64,000 bases of DNA from the NCBI RefSeq assembly GCF_046614675.1, contig NZ_JBKKJT010000005.1:248001-312000 (forward strand), in the 5' to 3' direction. The DNA is from Chryseobacterium cupriresistens (GTDB lineage: Bacteria; Bacteroidota; Bacteroidia; Flavobacteriales; Weeksellaceae). Under the pieces are notes generated by a model. That model did no database searches. It saw only the letters and a program-made list of their open reading frames with translations, and had not been told where the DNA came from. A program made the position numbers and the translations under genes. This document shows, one piece after another, positions 26,713 through 34,505 of the stretch (position 1 is the stretch's first letter; each line of letters begins with the position of its first letter).

Positions 26713-27075
26713 TTAACCTATCTTGGGTGGTTGCCAGATTTCCTTCAAACGGTCTGAAAGATAAGGATCTGCATATTGAAACTGAGGATTCTTATTCGCT
26801 TTGTAATAAGACAGTTCCAGACGTAGATTTTTTGAAAAAGGGGTTTCAATAAAAGTATAGCAGGCAATGCATGATGAGCAGCAGTCGTCATTACATGATT
26901 TTGTGTTATCATGTTTGCTGTCTTTTTTTGAAGAATGATTTTTACAGCAGTCCATTTTCTTGGAAGATTCTGCTTTACAGCATGTTTCCTGCATTTCCTG
27001 CGCATAGAAATAGTCCTTGGGAATCAGAAAAACTCCCAGACAAAAAACTATGGCAAGTATGTGAAACAGCTTCAT
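26713..27075 (-). CDS. Small Cys-rich exported protein (HYC_CC_PP-like)
   Basis: This 120-residue protein has a signal peptide (MKLFHILAIVFCLGVFLI, mature part from about residue 26). The mature part is full of cysteine pairs: ETCCKAES, MDCCKNHSS, DDCCSSCIACYTF, and it ends KEIWQPPKIG. This pattern fits the HYC_CC_PP family known beside Bacteroidota metal receptors. The ATG at 27075 is preferred because the longer frame places 13 residues before the signal. It follows the lipoprotein gene by 19 bases and precedes the HMA receptor. A role in binding a soft metal in the periplasm is inferred. Confidence 0.75.
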   Translation of the reverse strand: MKLFHILAIVFCLGVFLIPKDYFYAQEMQETCCKAESSKKMDCCKNHSSKKDSKHDNTKSCNDDCCSSCIACYTFIETPFSKNLRLELSYYKANKNPQFQYADPYLSDRLKEIWQPPKIG

Positions 27076-27094
27076 CTGTGCAAAAATACAAAAT

Positions 27095-27739
27095 TTATGG
27101 TAAAGGATCACCAACTTTTAGAGAACAGCTGTGCCATGGCTCACCATGAGCGGGATTCAGTTTCGGTTTTTCTCCCATTGCGAGATTCTGTGCTGCAGGT
27201 GCAGGAGCCGGACTTGGAGCTGCTTGAACTGCATTTTGCACTGCCTGTGGCGCAGGAGCTGGCTTACTGTTTAAGGGCTGTCCTACAGGAATATCGCATC
27301 GGTGTCCAGGCTGTCCATGTGGAGGATTCATTCCTGGTGCGGTTTTTATCTGTTTCCCGTTATTATCAAGGGTGATTTTTCCCGGTGATATAGCATTTGG
27401 ATCAATCTGGATGGTATTGCCCCCGCTCACATTTACATTTTGTGTTGCAGGAGCAGCTGCGGAAGGTTGCCCATTCAAAGGTTGTCCTACCGGAATATCG
27501 CATCGGTGCCCCGGTTGCCCGTGTGGAGGATTCATTCCCGGAGCTGTAGCCATAGGAGCAGGAGCAGCGTTGGACTGGATGCCTGCCTGTTCCATCAGAG
27601 CGGTTTTTGAGGTGGTATTTAGAGCTACGTTGGGCTGACCAGCGTTGGCTTCTTCTTTTAAGTAAGTAGCTCTTTCATCCTTTTTACAGGATGCGGCTAA
27701 GAGTGATACGGCAATCAAACCTATAAATGTATTCTTCAT
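27095..27739 (-). CDS. Lipoprotein with repeated PPHGQPGHRC metal-binding-like motifs
   Basis: This protein of about 214 residues has a lipoprotein signal ending LLAASC, with lipidated Cys18. It carries two identical motifs GMNPPHGQPGHRCDIPVG, about 67 residues apart, and a degenerate third at the C-terminus (NPAHGEPWHSCSLKVGDPL). Ala/Pro/Gln-rich linkers separate them. Each repeat offers two His and one Cys. The proteins that follow are Cys-rich and HMA-containing, so metal capture at a membrane surface is likely but unproven. An ATG two codons earlier (27745) is also possible; the promoter box ends at 27756, leaving an extremely short leader in either case. Confidence 0.8.
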   Translation of the reverse strand: MKNTFIGLIAVSLLAASCKKDERATYLKEEANAGQPNVALNTTSKTALMEQAGIQSNAAPAPMATAPGMNPPHGQPGHRCDIPVGQPLNGQPSAAAPATQNVNVSGGNTIQIDPNAISPGKITLDNNGKQIKTAPGMNPPHGQPGHRCDIPVGQPLNSKPAPAPQAVQNAVQAAPSPAPAPAAQNLAMGEKPKLNPAHGEPWHSCSLKVGDPLP

Positions 27740-27755
27740 ATCCATGGGTATGAAA

Positions 27756-27791
27756 CAAAATTAGCAAAACATTTTCAATTGTTTTGCTAAT
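27756..27791 (-). terminator. Response-regulator terminator overlapping the lipoprotein promoter
   Basis: On the minus strand ATTAGCAAAACA pairs perfectly with TGTTTTGCTAAT (27760-27791, 8-base loop), 26 bases after the response-regulator stop, with TTTG following. The last bases of the stem also form TAATTTTG (27756-27763), a good TAnnTTTG box pointing at the lipoprotein gene. One element appears to end one transcript and start the next. Confidence 0.7.
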
Positions 27792-27817
27792 TTTATACTT
27801 ATAATTTGATTTTTGGA

Positions 27818-28504
27818 TTAATTTTTTACCAAAAGTCTAAATCCTTCTCCGTGAACGTTGATGATTTCCAATCCTTCGTCGTCTTTTAACAACTTACGAA
27901 GCTTGGCAATATAAACGTCCATACTTCTTGCTGTAAAATAATTTTCTTTTTTCCAGATCTTTCTTAAAGCAAGGTCTCTCGGCATGAAATCATTTCTGTG
28001 GATGCAAAGAAGTTTTAATAATTCATTTTCTTTAGGAGAAAGTTTATATTCTTTATCACCTACTTTCAGCTGTCTCAGCATAGAATCAAAGAAAATATTG
28101 CTGATCTTGAACTGCTCCTGTTCTTCATTTTCCAAGGTAGAACTTCTCTGAAGAATTGCTTTTATTTTGTATAAAAGAAGCTCAGTATCAAAAGGTTTTG
28201 TAATATAATCATCAGCACCTAACTGATATCCCTTCAGGATATCTTCTCTCATGTTTCTTGCAGTAAGGAAAATGATAGGTGTATTTTTATCAATCTTTTT
28301 TACGTCTTCCGCTAATGAAAATCCGTCTTTTTTAGGCATCATTACGTCAAATATGCAGATATCGAATTCATTTTCTGTAAATTCTTTAAGTCCCTGCTCC
28401 CCGTCAGTGGCAAGAGTCACTTCAAAATTATTGATGGTCAAATAATCTTTAAGCACCGCCCCGAAACTCTGATCGTCCTCTACTAATAATATTCTGTTGC
28501 TCAT
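27818..28504 (-). CDS. OmpR/PhoB family response regulator
   Basis: A 228-residue cytoplasmic regulator. The receiver domain (1-120) has the acidic pair ED at 9-10, phosphoacceptor Asp53 in DICIFDVMMPKKDG, and the conserved Lys in DYITKPFD. A winged-helix DNA-binding domain (about 130-226) contains KLSPKENELLKLL and ARSMDVYIAKLRKLLK. It follows its sensor kinase by 159 bases. The metal-linked genes lie immediately downstream, but a strong terminator separates them, so control of those genes is only a guess. Confidence 0.93.
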   Translation of the reverse strand: MSNRILLVEDDQSFGAVLKDYLTINNFEVTLATDGEQGLKEFTENEFDICIFDVMMPKKDGFSLAEDVKKIDKNTPIIFLTARNMREDILKGYQLGADDYITKPFDTELLLYKIKAILQRSSTLENEEQEQFKISNIFFDSMLRQLKVGDKEYKLSPKENELLKLLCIHRNDFMPRDLALRKIWKKENYFTARSMDVYIAKLRKLLKDDEGLEIINVHGEGFRLLVKN

Positions 28505-28663
28505 AATTTTAATAATTAAAAATTAACAATTAAGAATGAACTTCCTCACTCTATCTTCTATATTTTGATATTTGGTTTAACTTTATAATTGATGAATGAT
28601 CATTGATAACTGATGTGAAAGAGATCGGTATCATTTATCGCTTATCATCTATCATTTATTTTT
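28505..28663 (-). repeat. AT-rich degenerate repeat region between kinase and regulator
   Basis: This 159-base gap holds repeated short units of the type ATCATTTATC and ATTGATAACTGATG on both strands. Similar units flank the four-helix-bundle gene at 34465-34505 and 34862-34890. No gene or clear promoter is visible. These look like a dispersed family of degenerate spacer repeats. Confidence 0.4.
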
Positions 28664-30208
28664 CTAGCTCATCGGCAGTTTTATCGTAAACGTACTTCCT
28701 TTTCCTTTATGAGAGTCTACAATAATCTGTCCCTTGTGCAGTTCTACAATTTTCTTCACGTAAGAAAGACCTAATCCCTGGCCTTTTACGTTGTGAATAT
28801 TTCCGGTTTCTTCCCTGAAGAATTTTTCGAAAATTTTGGTTTTATTCTGTGTATCCATTCCCATTCCTTTATCGGAAATTTCAATCACATACCAGTGTCC
28901 TTCATTTCTTGTTTCCACATGTATTTCCGGTGCTTCAGGAGAATATTTATTGGCATTATCCAGTAAGTTGACCAGCATATTGGAGATGTGGAATTCATCT
29001 ATTTTAAAATTATACTGAGTGGCCGTGAACTTCTGCGTAAGGGTTCCGTTTCTTTGCTGTACAATCAGATTGAAAGATTCTGTTGTTTTTTTGATCAGCT
29101 CTCTTACGTTGGTCTCTTTTAAAAATAATTCCACTTCATTTCGCTCAAGCTTGGACATGTTAAGTACATTTTCCACCTGTTTTTTCATCCTTAAATTCTC
29201 CTGCTTGATCAGTTCGGAATAGTATTTTACTTTATCCGGATTGGTGGCAATTTTGTCATTAGCCAATGAATCCGTTGCAACAGAAATAGTTGCCAATGGC
29301 GTCTTAAACTCGTGGGACATGTTGTTGATGAAGTCTGTTTTTACTTCAGCAAGTTTTTTCTGCCTCATCATATAATTGATGGAAATAATATAAATCCCAA
29401 GAATGGTAAGGAGAGAAAGGAATGTTCCCAAAAGCATCGGCCAGTTATTCATCGCCAGGGAATATTCTTTTTTAGGAAATACCAGGGCAAGGCTGTATAA
29501 AGTATTTTTCTTATCGGCAAAAAGAGGAAAGCTGTAGGTATTACTGTCTTTCTTTTCTTTATAAGCCTTATTCGCAATGCTTGTAAGCTTATTATTACGA
29601 TCCAGAACTCCATATCCGAACTTGGCAGTGATACCTCTTATTTTCAGTTCTTTGGCAATAACGGAGTCAAGAGTTTTCGGATCTACTCTTTTAGTAATAG
29701 GAAGGTTGTTTCCATATACTTTCACAAACTCTTTCATGGAATAATCTCCCGTCTCAATCTCCTGATTGATATCTTGCGTTAAAAGTTCGCGATTGGTGGT
29801 ATCTCTTTTTATTTTATAAGCAGCTTCGTCTGTATACAATGTAGTCAGCTTGATAGAATCTCCTTTTTGAGAAATAGGCAGCTGCGTTTTTTCAATAATA
29901 TTTTTGGAATAAATAATCTGTCTTTGAGTCCCGGAGTCTTCTACTTGCTGAATGGTAGTTAAAGATGGCTGTTTGCTGTTCGCAAGAATATTTTTTCTGA
30001 AATCTTTATAATCCTGATTCAGGTATTTGTCAGCTTCAATCTCTTCAATACTTTTTGAAGTACTTTCCAAAACCGCATACACTTTATTTGAAAAATCCTG
30101 TTCCAGTACGCCGTAATAGCCTTTCAACCAATAAAATTGGAGCGTTACAAAGACAATCAGTGAGATCGTCATAAACACTGAAATTATTGGGATGAATTTG
30201 TTATTCAT
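28664..30208 (-). CDS. Sensor histidine kinase of a two-component system
   Basis: A 514-residue membrane kinase. An N-terminal transmembrane segment (about 6-28) and a second (about 255-280, MLLGTFLSLLTILGIYIIS) enclose a periplasmic sensor region of about 220 residues. The dimerisation domain has the H-box NNMSHEFKTPLATI with His299. The ATPase domain follows with the N-box LVNLLDNANKYSPEAP, the G1 box ISDKGMGM and KGQGLGLSYVKKIVELH. It phosphorylates the OmpR-type regulator downstream. The sensor domain matches no family I can name, so the signal is unknown. Confidence 0.93.
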   Translation of the reverse strand: MNNKFIPIISVFMTISLIVFVTLQFYWLKGYYGVLEQDFSNKVYAVLESTSKSIEEIEADKYLNQDYKDFRKNILANSKQPSLTTIQQVEDSGTQRQIIYSKNIIEKTQLPISQKGDSIKLTTLYTDEAAYKIKRDTTNRELLTQDINQEIETGDYSMKEFVKVYGNNLPITKRVDPKTLDSVIAKELKIRGITAKFGYGVLDRNNKLTSIANKAYKEKKDSNTYSFPLFADKKNTLYSLALVFPKKEYSLAMNNWPMLLGTFLSLLTILGIYIISINYMMRQKKLAEVKTDFINNMSHEFKTPLATISVATDSLANDKIATNPDKVKYYSELIKQENLRMKKQVENVLNMSKLERNEVELFLKETNVRELIKKTTESFNLIVQQRNGTLTQKFTATQYNFKIDEFHISNMLVNLLDNANKYSPEAPEIHVETRNEGHWYVIEISDKGMGMDTQNKTKIFEKFFREETGNIHNVKGQGLGLSYVKKIVELHKGQIIVDSHKGKGSTFTIKLPMS

Positions 30209-30409
30209 TATTTAAAATATATATGTTTTGGAAAAATGAATGTTAAAATTAATTTTTTTAAGAGTACATAAACAAAAAACGAGCCAAAAAATTGTTTTTT
30301 TTTTCTTAAAAGAGTGTTTTTTAACAATTATTTATGAATTATCTTTTACTTGTCATATGAAAAGTCCTTTCAATAAATAAAATGCTAACTTTAATAAAAA
30401 TAAATATAT

Positions 30410-30901
30410 ATGGAATCTACGATCATTTTCAACAAAGATTTTGATGCATCAAGTACTTATGTTATGAAGATTTTTAAGGCTGATGTTTCAACCGTATGGA
30501 ACTATTTTACACAAGCAAGATTATTGGATCAATGGTGGGGACCTAAACCGTGGAAATGTGAAACGGTAAGTCAGGATTTCAAGGAAGGAGGTATCTGGAT
30601 GTACACAATGGTAGGTCCGAACGGTGAAAAAGGACCTATGTATGCTCAAACTCAATATGGAGAAATTACAGAACACAGAAGTCTTGACTGGATGAGTGCT
30701 TTCTGTGATGAAAAAGGGAATATCAATGAAGACTTCCCAAGGTCAAAATGGCTGATTGGCTTTACCGGAGTGGAGGAAGGAACTAAAGTAACCATCAATA
30801 TCCATTACCATTCTCCTGAAGTGATGAAAAAGCTTATGGATATGGGATTTGAAGAAGGCTTTAAAATGGGACTGAATCAATTGGAAGAATTAATAGGTTA
30901 A
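30410..30901 (+). CDS. SRPBCC/AHSA1 domain protein
   Basis: This 163-residue cytoplasmic protein has the START-like hydrophobic-ligand fold of the AHSA1 type. Typical features are an early VSTVWNYFTQARLLDQWWGPKPW, the GGIWMYTMVGPNG strand pair and the C-terminal helix EEGFKMGLNQLEEL. Members are often encoded beside ArsR repressors and have no firmly known function. Here it stands alone, divergent from the kinase gene and followed by a terminator at 30982. Confidence 0.85.
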   Translation: MESTIIFNKDFDASSTYVMKIFKADVSTVWNYFTQARLLDQWWGPKPWKCETVSQDFKEGGIWMYTMVGPNGEKGPMYAQTQYGEITEHRSLDWMSAFCDEKGNINEDFPRSKWLIGFTGVEEGTKVTINIHYHSPEVMKKLMDMGFEEGFKMGLNQLEELIG

Positions 30902-30981
30902 TGTAAAACAGTTTCCATCTGAAGATTTTGAAATGTAAAAGTAATGATAACAAAGATTTTTATACTATATAAAGCTATATG

Positions 30982-31010
30982 AAGAGGATGTTACAATGAA
31001 CATCCTCTTT
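30982..31010 (+). terminator. Intrinsic terminator between convergent genes
   Basis: AAGAGGATGTT (30982-30992) pairs perfectly with AACATCCTCTT (30999-31009) around a 6-base loop, followed by TTTATTATT. It ends the SRPBCC transcript and may also slow polymerase arriving from the convergent operon. Confidence 0.8.
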
Positions 31011-31027
31011 ATTATTCTGTTATTGAA

Positions 31028-31855
31028 TTACAGTTTTTCTATACTGATAAAAGTTCCGTCTGTAGGAACAATTTTATAGACATCAGCCACAGTCAGAATA
31101 GAAACTCCTCCTGAAACCTGAACTTTCAACTGATCTCCTTTGTCAAACATAGACAGAAACTCCATGGTTCCCACCCTGTTTGCTCCTGCAGTAATTAATA
31201 TGGCTTCATTTAAAGCAATATCATTTCTCGCAAGCACATTTCCGTTCTTCAAAGCTCTGAAAGAAATGGTTGGCGGGCTGACATGTATCCCTGAAGTTTT
31301 TACTTTTAAACTAATCAGCACCCTGTAGAGCCCTGATTCTTTAAAAGTAAAGTTGTTGAAATTGCTATTTACGATCCCCTGCGGATTAATGATCCCAAGT
31401 TTATCCATATCCTGTGTATTGTCATAAAATCCGAACGGGACATCTTTTTCTCCACATCCGATAAGCACACAGGTTACAGAAGGGAAGTCGCTTTCTGCCA
31501 TTGCAGGATTCATACTGGCGCGGGTTGTTCTTCCTCCGCTTTCATAAAAAGTGGGTTTCCACTTCTCACCATCATAGACAACCACTCTTTTGATGTCCTT
31601 TCTGTATAAGATCATTCCCTGCATGCCTGGGTCATCATTGAAGTGATCTGGCTGAATGGCATTGTAAAGAGGTAGTTCAGTTTCATAATTTACTGTCGGG
31701 ATCATCATCCCTTTAGATTTTGCTGCATTATCTTCCTTATTGACTACACTGAACATTGCATTGGCACTTGAGCTTGCATTACTGCCTACTGTGACTTGAG
31801 AAAAGGATATTGATGCTATCAGTAAAAGTGTGAATATATATGTTTTCTTTATCAT
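31028..31855 (-). CDS. Secreted protein with C1q/TNF-like C-terminal region (paralogue 1)
   Basis: This 275-residue protein has a signal peptide at 1-19 (ISFSQ). The N-terminal module (KGMMIPTVNYETELPLYNA, then GMILYRKDIKRVVVYDGEKW) is the same kind found in its two neighbours and in the large protein at 50210. A central CVLIGCG motif carries two Cys. The C-terminal about 120 residues (FTFKESGLYRVLISLKV ... KGDQLKVQVSGG ... FISIEKL) resemble a C1q/TNF-like jelly roll, a structural inference. Last of three adjacent same-strand genes; 1 base separates it from paralogue 2. Confidence 0.7.
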   Translation of the reverse strand: MIKKTYIFTLLLIASISFSQVTVGSNASSSANAMFSVVNKEDNAAKSKGMMIPTVNYETELPLYNAIQPDHFNDDPGMQGMILYRKDIKRVVVYDGEKWKPTFYESGGRTTRASMNPAMAESDFPSVTCVLIGCGEKDVPFGFYDNTQDMDKLGIINPQGIVNSNFNNFTFKESGLYRVLISLKVKTSGIHVSPPTISFRALKNGNVLARNDIALNEAILITAGANRVGTMEFLSMFDKGDQLKVQVSGGVSILTVADVYKIVPTDGTFISIEKL

Positions 31856-31856
31856 A

Positions 31857-32696
31857 TTAGTTCAGTTTTTCGATATAGATATAAGTGTCTTTATCATTCA
31901 TTTTAAAATTTACTCCGGTTCCGAGGTTCAAACCCGTGTCAGCCTGAATTCCGCCTCTTAGGCGGATCTGGTCACCTGCATGAAGATATTTGGTGGTAGA
32001 AAAGCTGTTCACAGAATTGGAGCTGCCTGCTGTAACCACCAATCCATAAAGTAAGAAACTGTTTTCATGAATTTTTTGCCAGCCATCTGCTAATGCATTT
32101 ACATAGAGCGCCTGCAGGGATACAATTGTAGCTGCATTTCCTACAGAGAGACCGCCTGCACTGCTTGTTTTTACGGAAGGATTAATTCTGTAAAAACCAT
32201 CAGAAGGAATGGTAATCTCGCCATTGCTATTTACAGTAAGCCCAAGGTTATTGATGTTATTTCTGTCAGCATCATTTAAAATGTTGAACTGTAGAGTGGG
32301 GCGTCCGGTAATTCCCAGTACATTGGCAACAGTCAGATCAGCTGCATTTGATCCCAGGATACTTAGATTTTTATAATTTTTAATACTCCTTTCGGTAACT
32401 GCCAGCCATCGGTAGCCGTCATATTTTACAACGTCTTTTATTTCTTTGTTATAAAATACCAGTCCATTATCACTAGGGTTGTTCTCATATAAATCCGGAT
32501 GAGAGGCATTATAATTAGGCAATTCGATATGATTTTCGACAACAGGAAGTATGATTCCCTTTGTCTTACTTTCTACCTGTAACTGGGCTCTTGTATGAAT
32601 TTTTTCCGGGTTGTCACCCATTTTTACCTGAGCATATCCCAGGCTTCCCAGGGCTGTTAAAGTTAATATGTTGAGTGCAATTGCTTTCTTTGTCAT
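31857..32696 (-). CDS. Secreted protein with C1q/TNF-like C-terminal region (paralogue 2)
   Basis: A 279-residue exported protein (signal to about residue 23, ALGSLGYAQ). It shares the N-terminal KGIILPVVENHIELPNYNA and GLVFYNKEIKDVVKYDGYRW module with its neighbours, but lacks the CVLxGCG motif. The C-terminal half alternates beta-strand-like segments (GFYRINPSVKTSS, LHAGDQIRLRGG, YIYIEKL), as expected for a jelly roll. An upstream GTG at 32705 would overlap the previous gene by 8 bases. The ATG at 32696, one base after that gene's stop, is preferred. Translational coupling in the operon is likely. Function unknown. Confidence 0.68.
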   Translation of the reverse strand: MTKKAIALNILTLTALGSLGYAQVKMGDNPEKIHTRAQLQVESKTKGIILPVVENHIELPNYNASHPDLYENNPSDNGLVFYNKEIKDVVKYDGYRWLAVTERSIKNYKNLSILGSNAADLTVANVLGITGRPTLQFNILNDADRNNINNLGLTVNSNGEITIPSDGFYRINPSVKTSSAGGLSVGNAATIVSLQALYVNALADGWQKIHENSFLLYGLVVTAGSSNSVNSFSTTKYLHAGDQIRLRGGIQADTGLNLGTGVNFKMNDKDTYIYIEKLN

Positions 32697-32697
32697 C

Positions 32698-33585
32698 TTA
32701 ATCACTTACTTTGGTAAATATTATTTCTCTTGGATAGAATGAGGCGATATTAGTATTTGTAGCAGCAGTTAAGGTAACAACTACAGATACTGTGGCAAGA
32801 GGAGATTGAATTCTGGAAACAATATAATCACCGGGATTCAATCGGATTCGGGTTGTTGTAAATGCCGCCGTGTTGGTATCTCCGCCAATTCCCAGGATTC
32901 CGTAATAATCAGGCGAAAAGGTGGTTAGTTTGACTTCATTAAAACTGTTGTCAGGCTGCTTAAGATAAGCTCTTAACTGATACTGCGGACCGCTGGTCAA
33001 AGAAACGGCACCTCCTGTTTTGGAGGGTACATTTAAGTAAATGTCATAAACACCTGCCTGATTAATAACGAATTTTGCATTGTCAAAACTCTGGTCTGTA
33101 TAGAGTCCTCCTCCCGGAACAACCGCAGTTTCTCTTATTATACCGAGATTGTTGTAAGATTTCTGCCCGTCAACAGGCGCACTGAACCCAAGCCCCACAT
33201 GTCTTCCACATCCGAGAAGAACACAAACGACACTGATTTCTTCATCAGCATTAGACAAAAACCTGGACTGCTTTATCTTGAAATCTGCAGCAGTAGGTTC
33301 ATTGTTCCATTTTGCTCCGTCATAAGAGTAAAAAGTGGCATGTGTTTTTTCAAACATCATCATCCCTGTCATTTCTGGATCAGAGGCAGCTGGTGCATAG
33401 AGAGGAAGATTGTCTGGAGAAGATACTTCAGGAAGCATCATACCAAAATTTTTACCCCCATATTTCCCGTCTATCTGTAAAATAGCCTTGTTGTGAATTT
33501 CAACAGTGGGGTTTTTGGAAACCCCTACTTGTGAAAAGGCTAAATTAACAATGATCAACATCAAAGAGGTGTTAATTTTTTTCAT
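32698..33585 (-). CDS. Secreted protein with C1q/TNF-like C-terminal region (paralogue 3)
   Basis: The first gene of the three-gene operon, 295 residues, with a signal peptide at 1-18 (IVNLAFSQ). The N-terminal module reads FGMMLPEVSSPDNLPLYAP and GMMMFEKTHATFYSYDGAKW. A CVLLGCG motif matches paralogue 1. The C-terminal half has GVYDIYLNVPSKTGG and LNPGDYIVSRI, again jelly-roll-like. It is longer in the distal region than its siblings. The trio probably forms surface or periplasmic multimers, which is inference from the fold only. Confidence 0.68.
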   Translation of the reverse strand: MKKINTSLMLIIVNLAFSQVGVSKNPTVEIHNKAILQIDGKYGGKNFGMMLPEVSSPDNLPLYAPAASDPEMTGMMMFEKTHATFYSYDGAKWNNEPTAADFKIKQSRFLSNADEEISVVCVLLGCGRHVGLGFSAPVDGQKSYNNLGIIRETAVVPGGGLYTDQSFDNAKFVINQAGVYDIYLNVPSKTGGAVSLTSGPQYQLRAYLKQPDNSFNEVKLTTFSPDYYGILGIGGDTNTAAFTTTRIRLNPGDYIVSRIQSPLATVSVVVTLTAATNTNIASFYPREIIFTKVSD

Positions 33586-33687
33586 GGTTTGATTTCTATT
33601 TAAATTTTAATCTGTTTTTTTTCAGAAGAATTTTTTCGAAATACATCGTTTTTCAATTGTTTGGTTTGTGTAGTTTTTATTCAAATT

Positions 33688-33858
33688 TTATCCTCCCCGA
33701 CTCATTATGTGAACCGGAGTTATCATTTGCTTTGTTGTTTTTTCAGACTTATACATCTTGAAGAAATGACCATAATATCTGAGGGAAATTGGCCGCAGAA
33801 AAGGGCCAAAAGAATGTGGTCTTAGTGTGACTAAAATACAACTCTCATGTGGTACCAT
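33688..33858 (-). CDS. Candidate small gene, 56 codons, unknown function
   Basis: An ATG at 33858 opens a 56-codon frame ending in TAA at 33688; the frame stays open upstream to 33939 without another ATG. The product begins MVPHESCILVTLRPHSFGPF and ends with KQMITPVHIMSRGG. It is basic and rich in His, Pro, Arg and Gly, not the Lys/Asn/Ile mix expected of chance frames in AT-rich DNA, and local GC is clearly above the flanks. It ends about 100 bases before the C1q-like operon. It could be a real small protein, a leader peptide or a fragment of a lost gene. I do not recognise it. Confidence 0.3.
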   Translation of the reverse strand: MVPHESCILVTLRPHSFGPFLRPISLRYYGHFFKMYKSEKTTKQMITPVHIMSRGG

Positions 33859-34002
33859 CCAATCAAAATGAGAAATATTATGTGAGAAACGTTCTATTTG
33901 TAAGAAAGGATTCTGATAATGACCTGGAAATGAATTGGTTTAAAATTTAAATAAGTGTTTAAATTTTTACTTAGAATTTAAATAGCCATATTGATTTTGT
34001 TT

Positions 34003-34038
34003 AAAAAAATAGAGGCAAGTTTTTGGCTTGTCTCTATT
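34003..34038 (-). terminator. Terminator after the 34126 gene
   Basis: Arms 34008-34019 and 34027-34038 (AATAGAGGCAAG / CTTGTCTCTATT) pair with one wobble. On the minus strand seven T follow (34003-34009). It ends the transcript containing oligopeptidase B, the four-helix-bundle gene and the hypothetical gene at 34126. Confidence 0.8.
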
Positions 34039-34125
34039 TCGTTAATAAAGTAATGTTATTTGGATAGGTTTTGATAATTATTACATGGAATTTTTATCAA
34101 AACTCTAAATTGATGCATTTACGGC

Positions 34126-34464
34126 TTAGATCAGTTCTTCTTCCTGAAAATACTGGATAATCGCCTTTTTCATAAGCAAAGTCTGCTCATTAGGTTTGAG
34201 TTCCGGAAGTTCTTCCACAGTTTCAAAGTGGGGCCATCCGTCTTCATAGTGGGTAAATTTATAATATCCAAAAGGCTCAAGCAATCTGCAGACTGCAATA
34301 TGAATCAGGTTTACTTTGTCTTCTTTTGTATATTTTTGCTGGCCGCTTCCCAGCTCCTGCAACCCTATCAGAAATAAGAGGGTTTCAATGGGCGGATTCT
34401 TCTCAGTCTGAAAATTATCTTCGAAGAACTGTTCTATTTTTTTCCAATATTCGGATTCGTTCAT
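34126..34464 (-). CDS. Conserved hypothetical protein
   Basis: A 112-residue soluble protein with no signal peptide. It is rich in acidic residues, probably mostly helical, with segments SEYWKKIEQFFEDNF, VNLIHIAVCRLLEPFGYY and EQTLLMKKAIIQYFQEEEL. I recognise no domain with a known function. The ATG at 34464 is preferred; the longer frame starts within an AT-rich repeat. It is the last gene of a short minus-strand group and ends near a terminator. Confidence 0.7.
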   Translation of the reverse strand: MNESEYWKKIEQFFEDNFQTEKNPPIETLLFLIGLQELGSGQQKYTKEDKVNLIHIAVCRLLEPFGYYKFTHYEDGWPHFETVEELPELKPNEQTLLMKKAIIQYFQEEELI

Positions 34465-34505
34465 AATATATTTAAATGATAAATGATAGTTGATCAATGA
34501 TAAAG

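Larger units (their letters stand above)
33586..34125 (-). other. 540-base gap with a candidate 56-codon gene and operon leader
   Basis: The part next to 33585 (to about 33690) is the AT-rich leader of the three-gene operon; no exact TAnnTTTG box is visible. Bases 33688-33939 hold an open frame of higher GC than its flanks, described separately. Bases 33940-34002 are AT-rich with no feature, and 34003-34038 is the terminator of the genes upstream on the minus strand. Confidence 0.45.

Noticed and set aside
33661..33720. ACTCATTATGTGA near the C1q-like operon start, resembling the TACTCATRCGTAAT unit
   Set aside because: Only part of the unit matches, the palindrome is missing, and the spacing to any -7 box is wrong.
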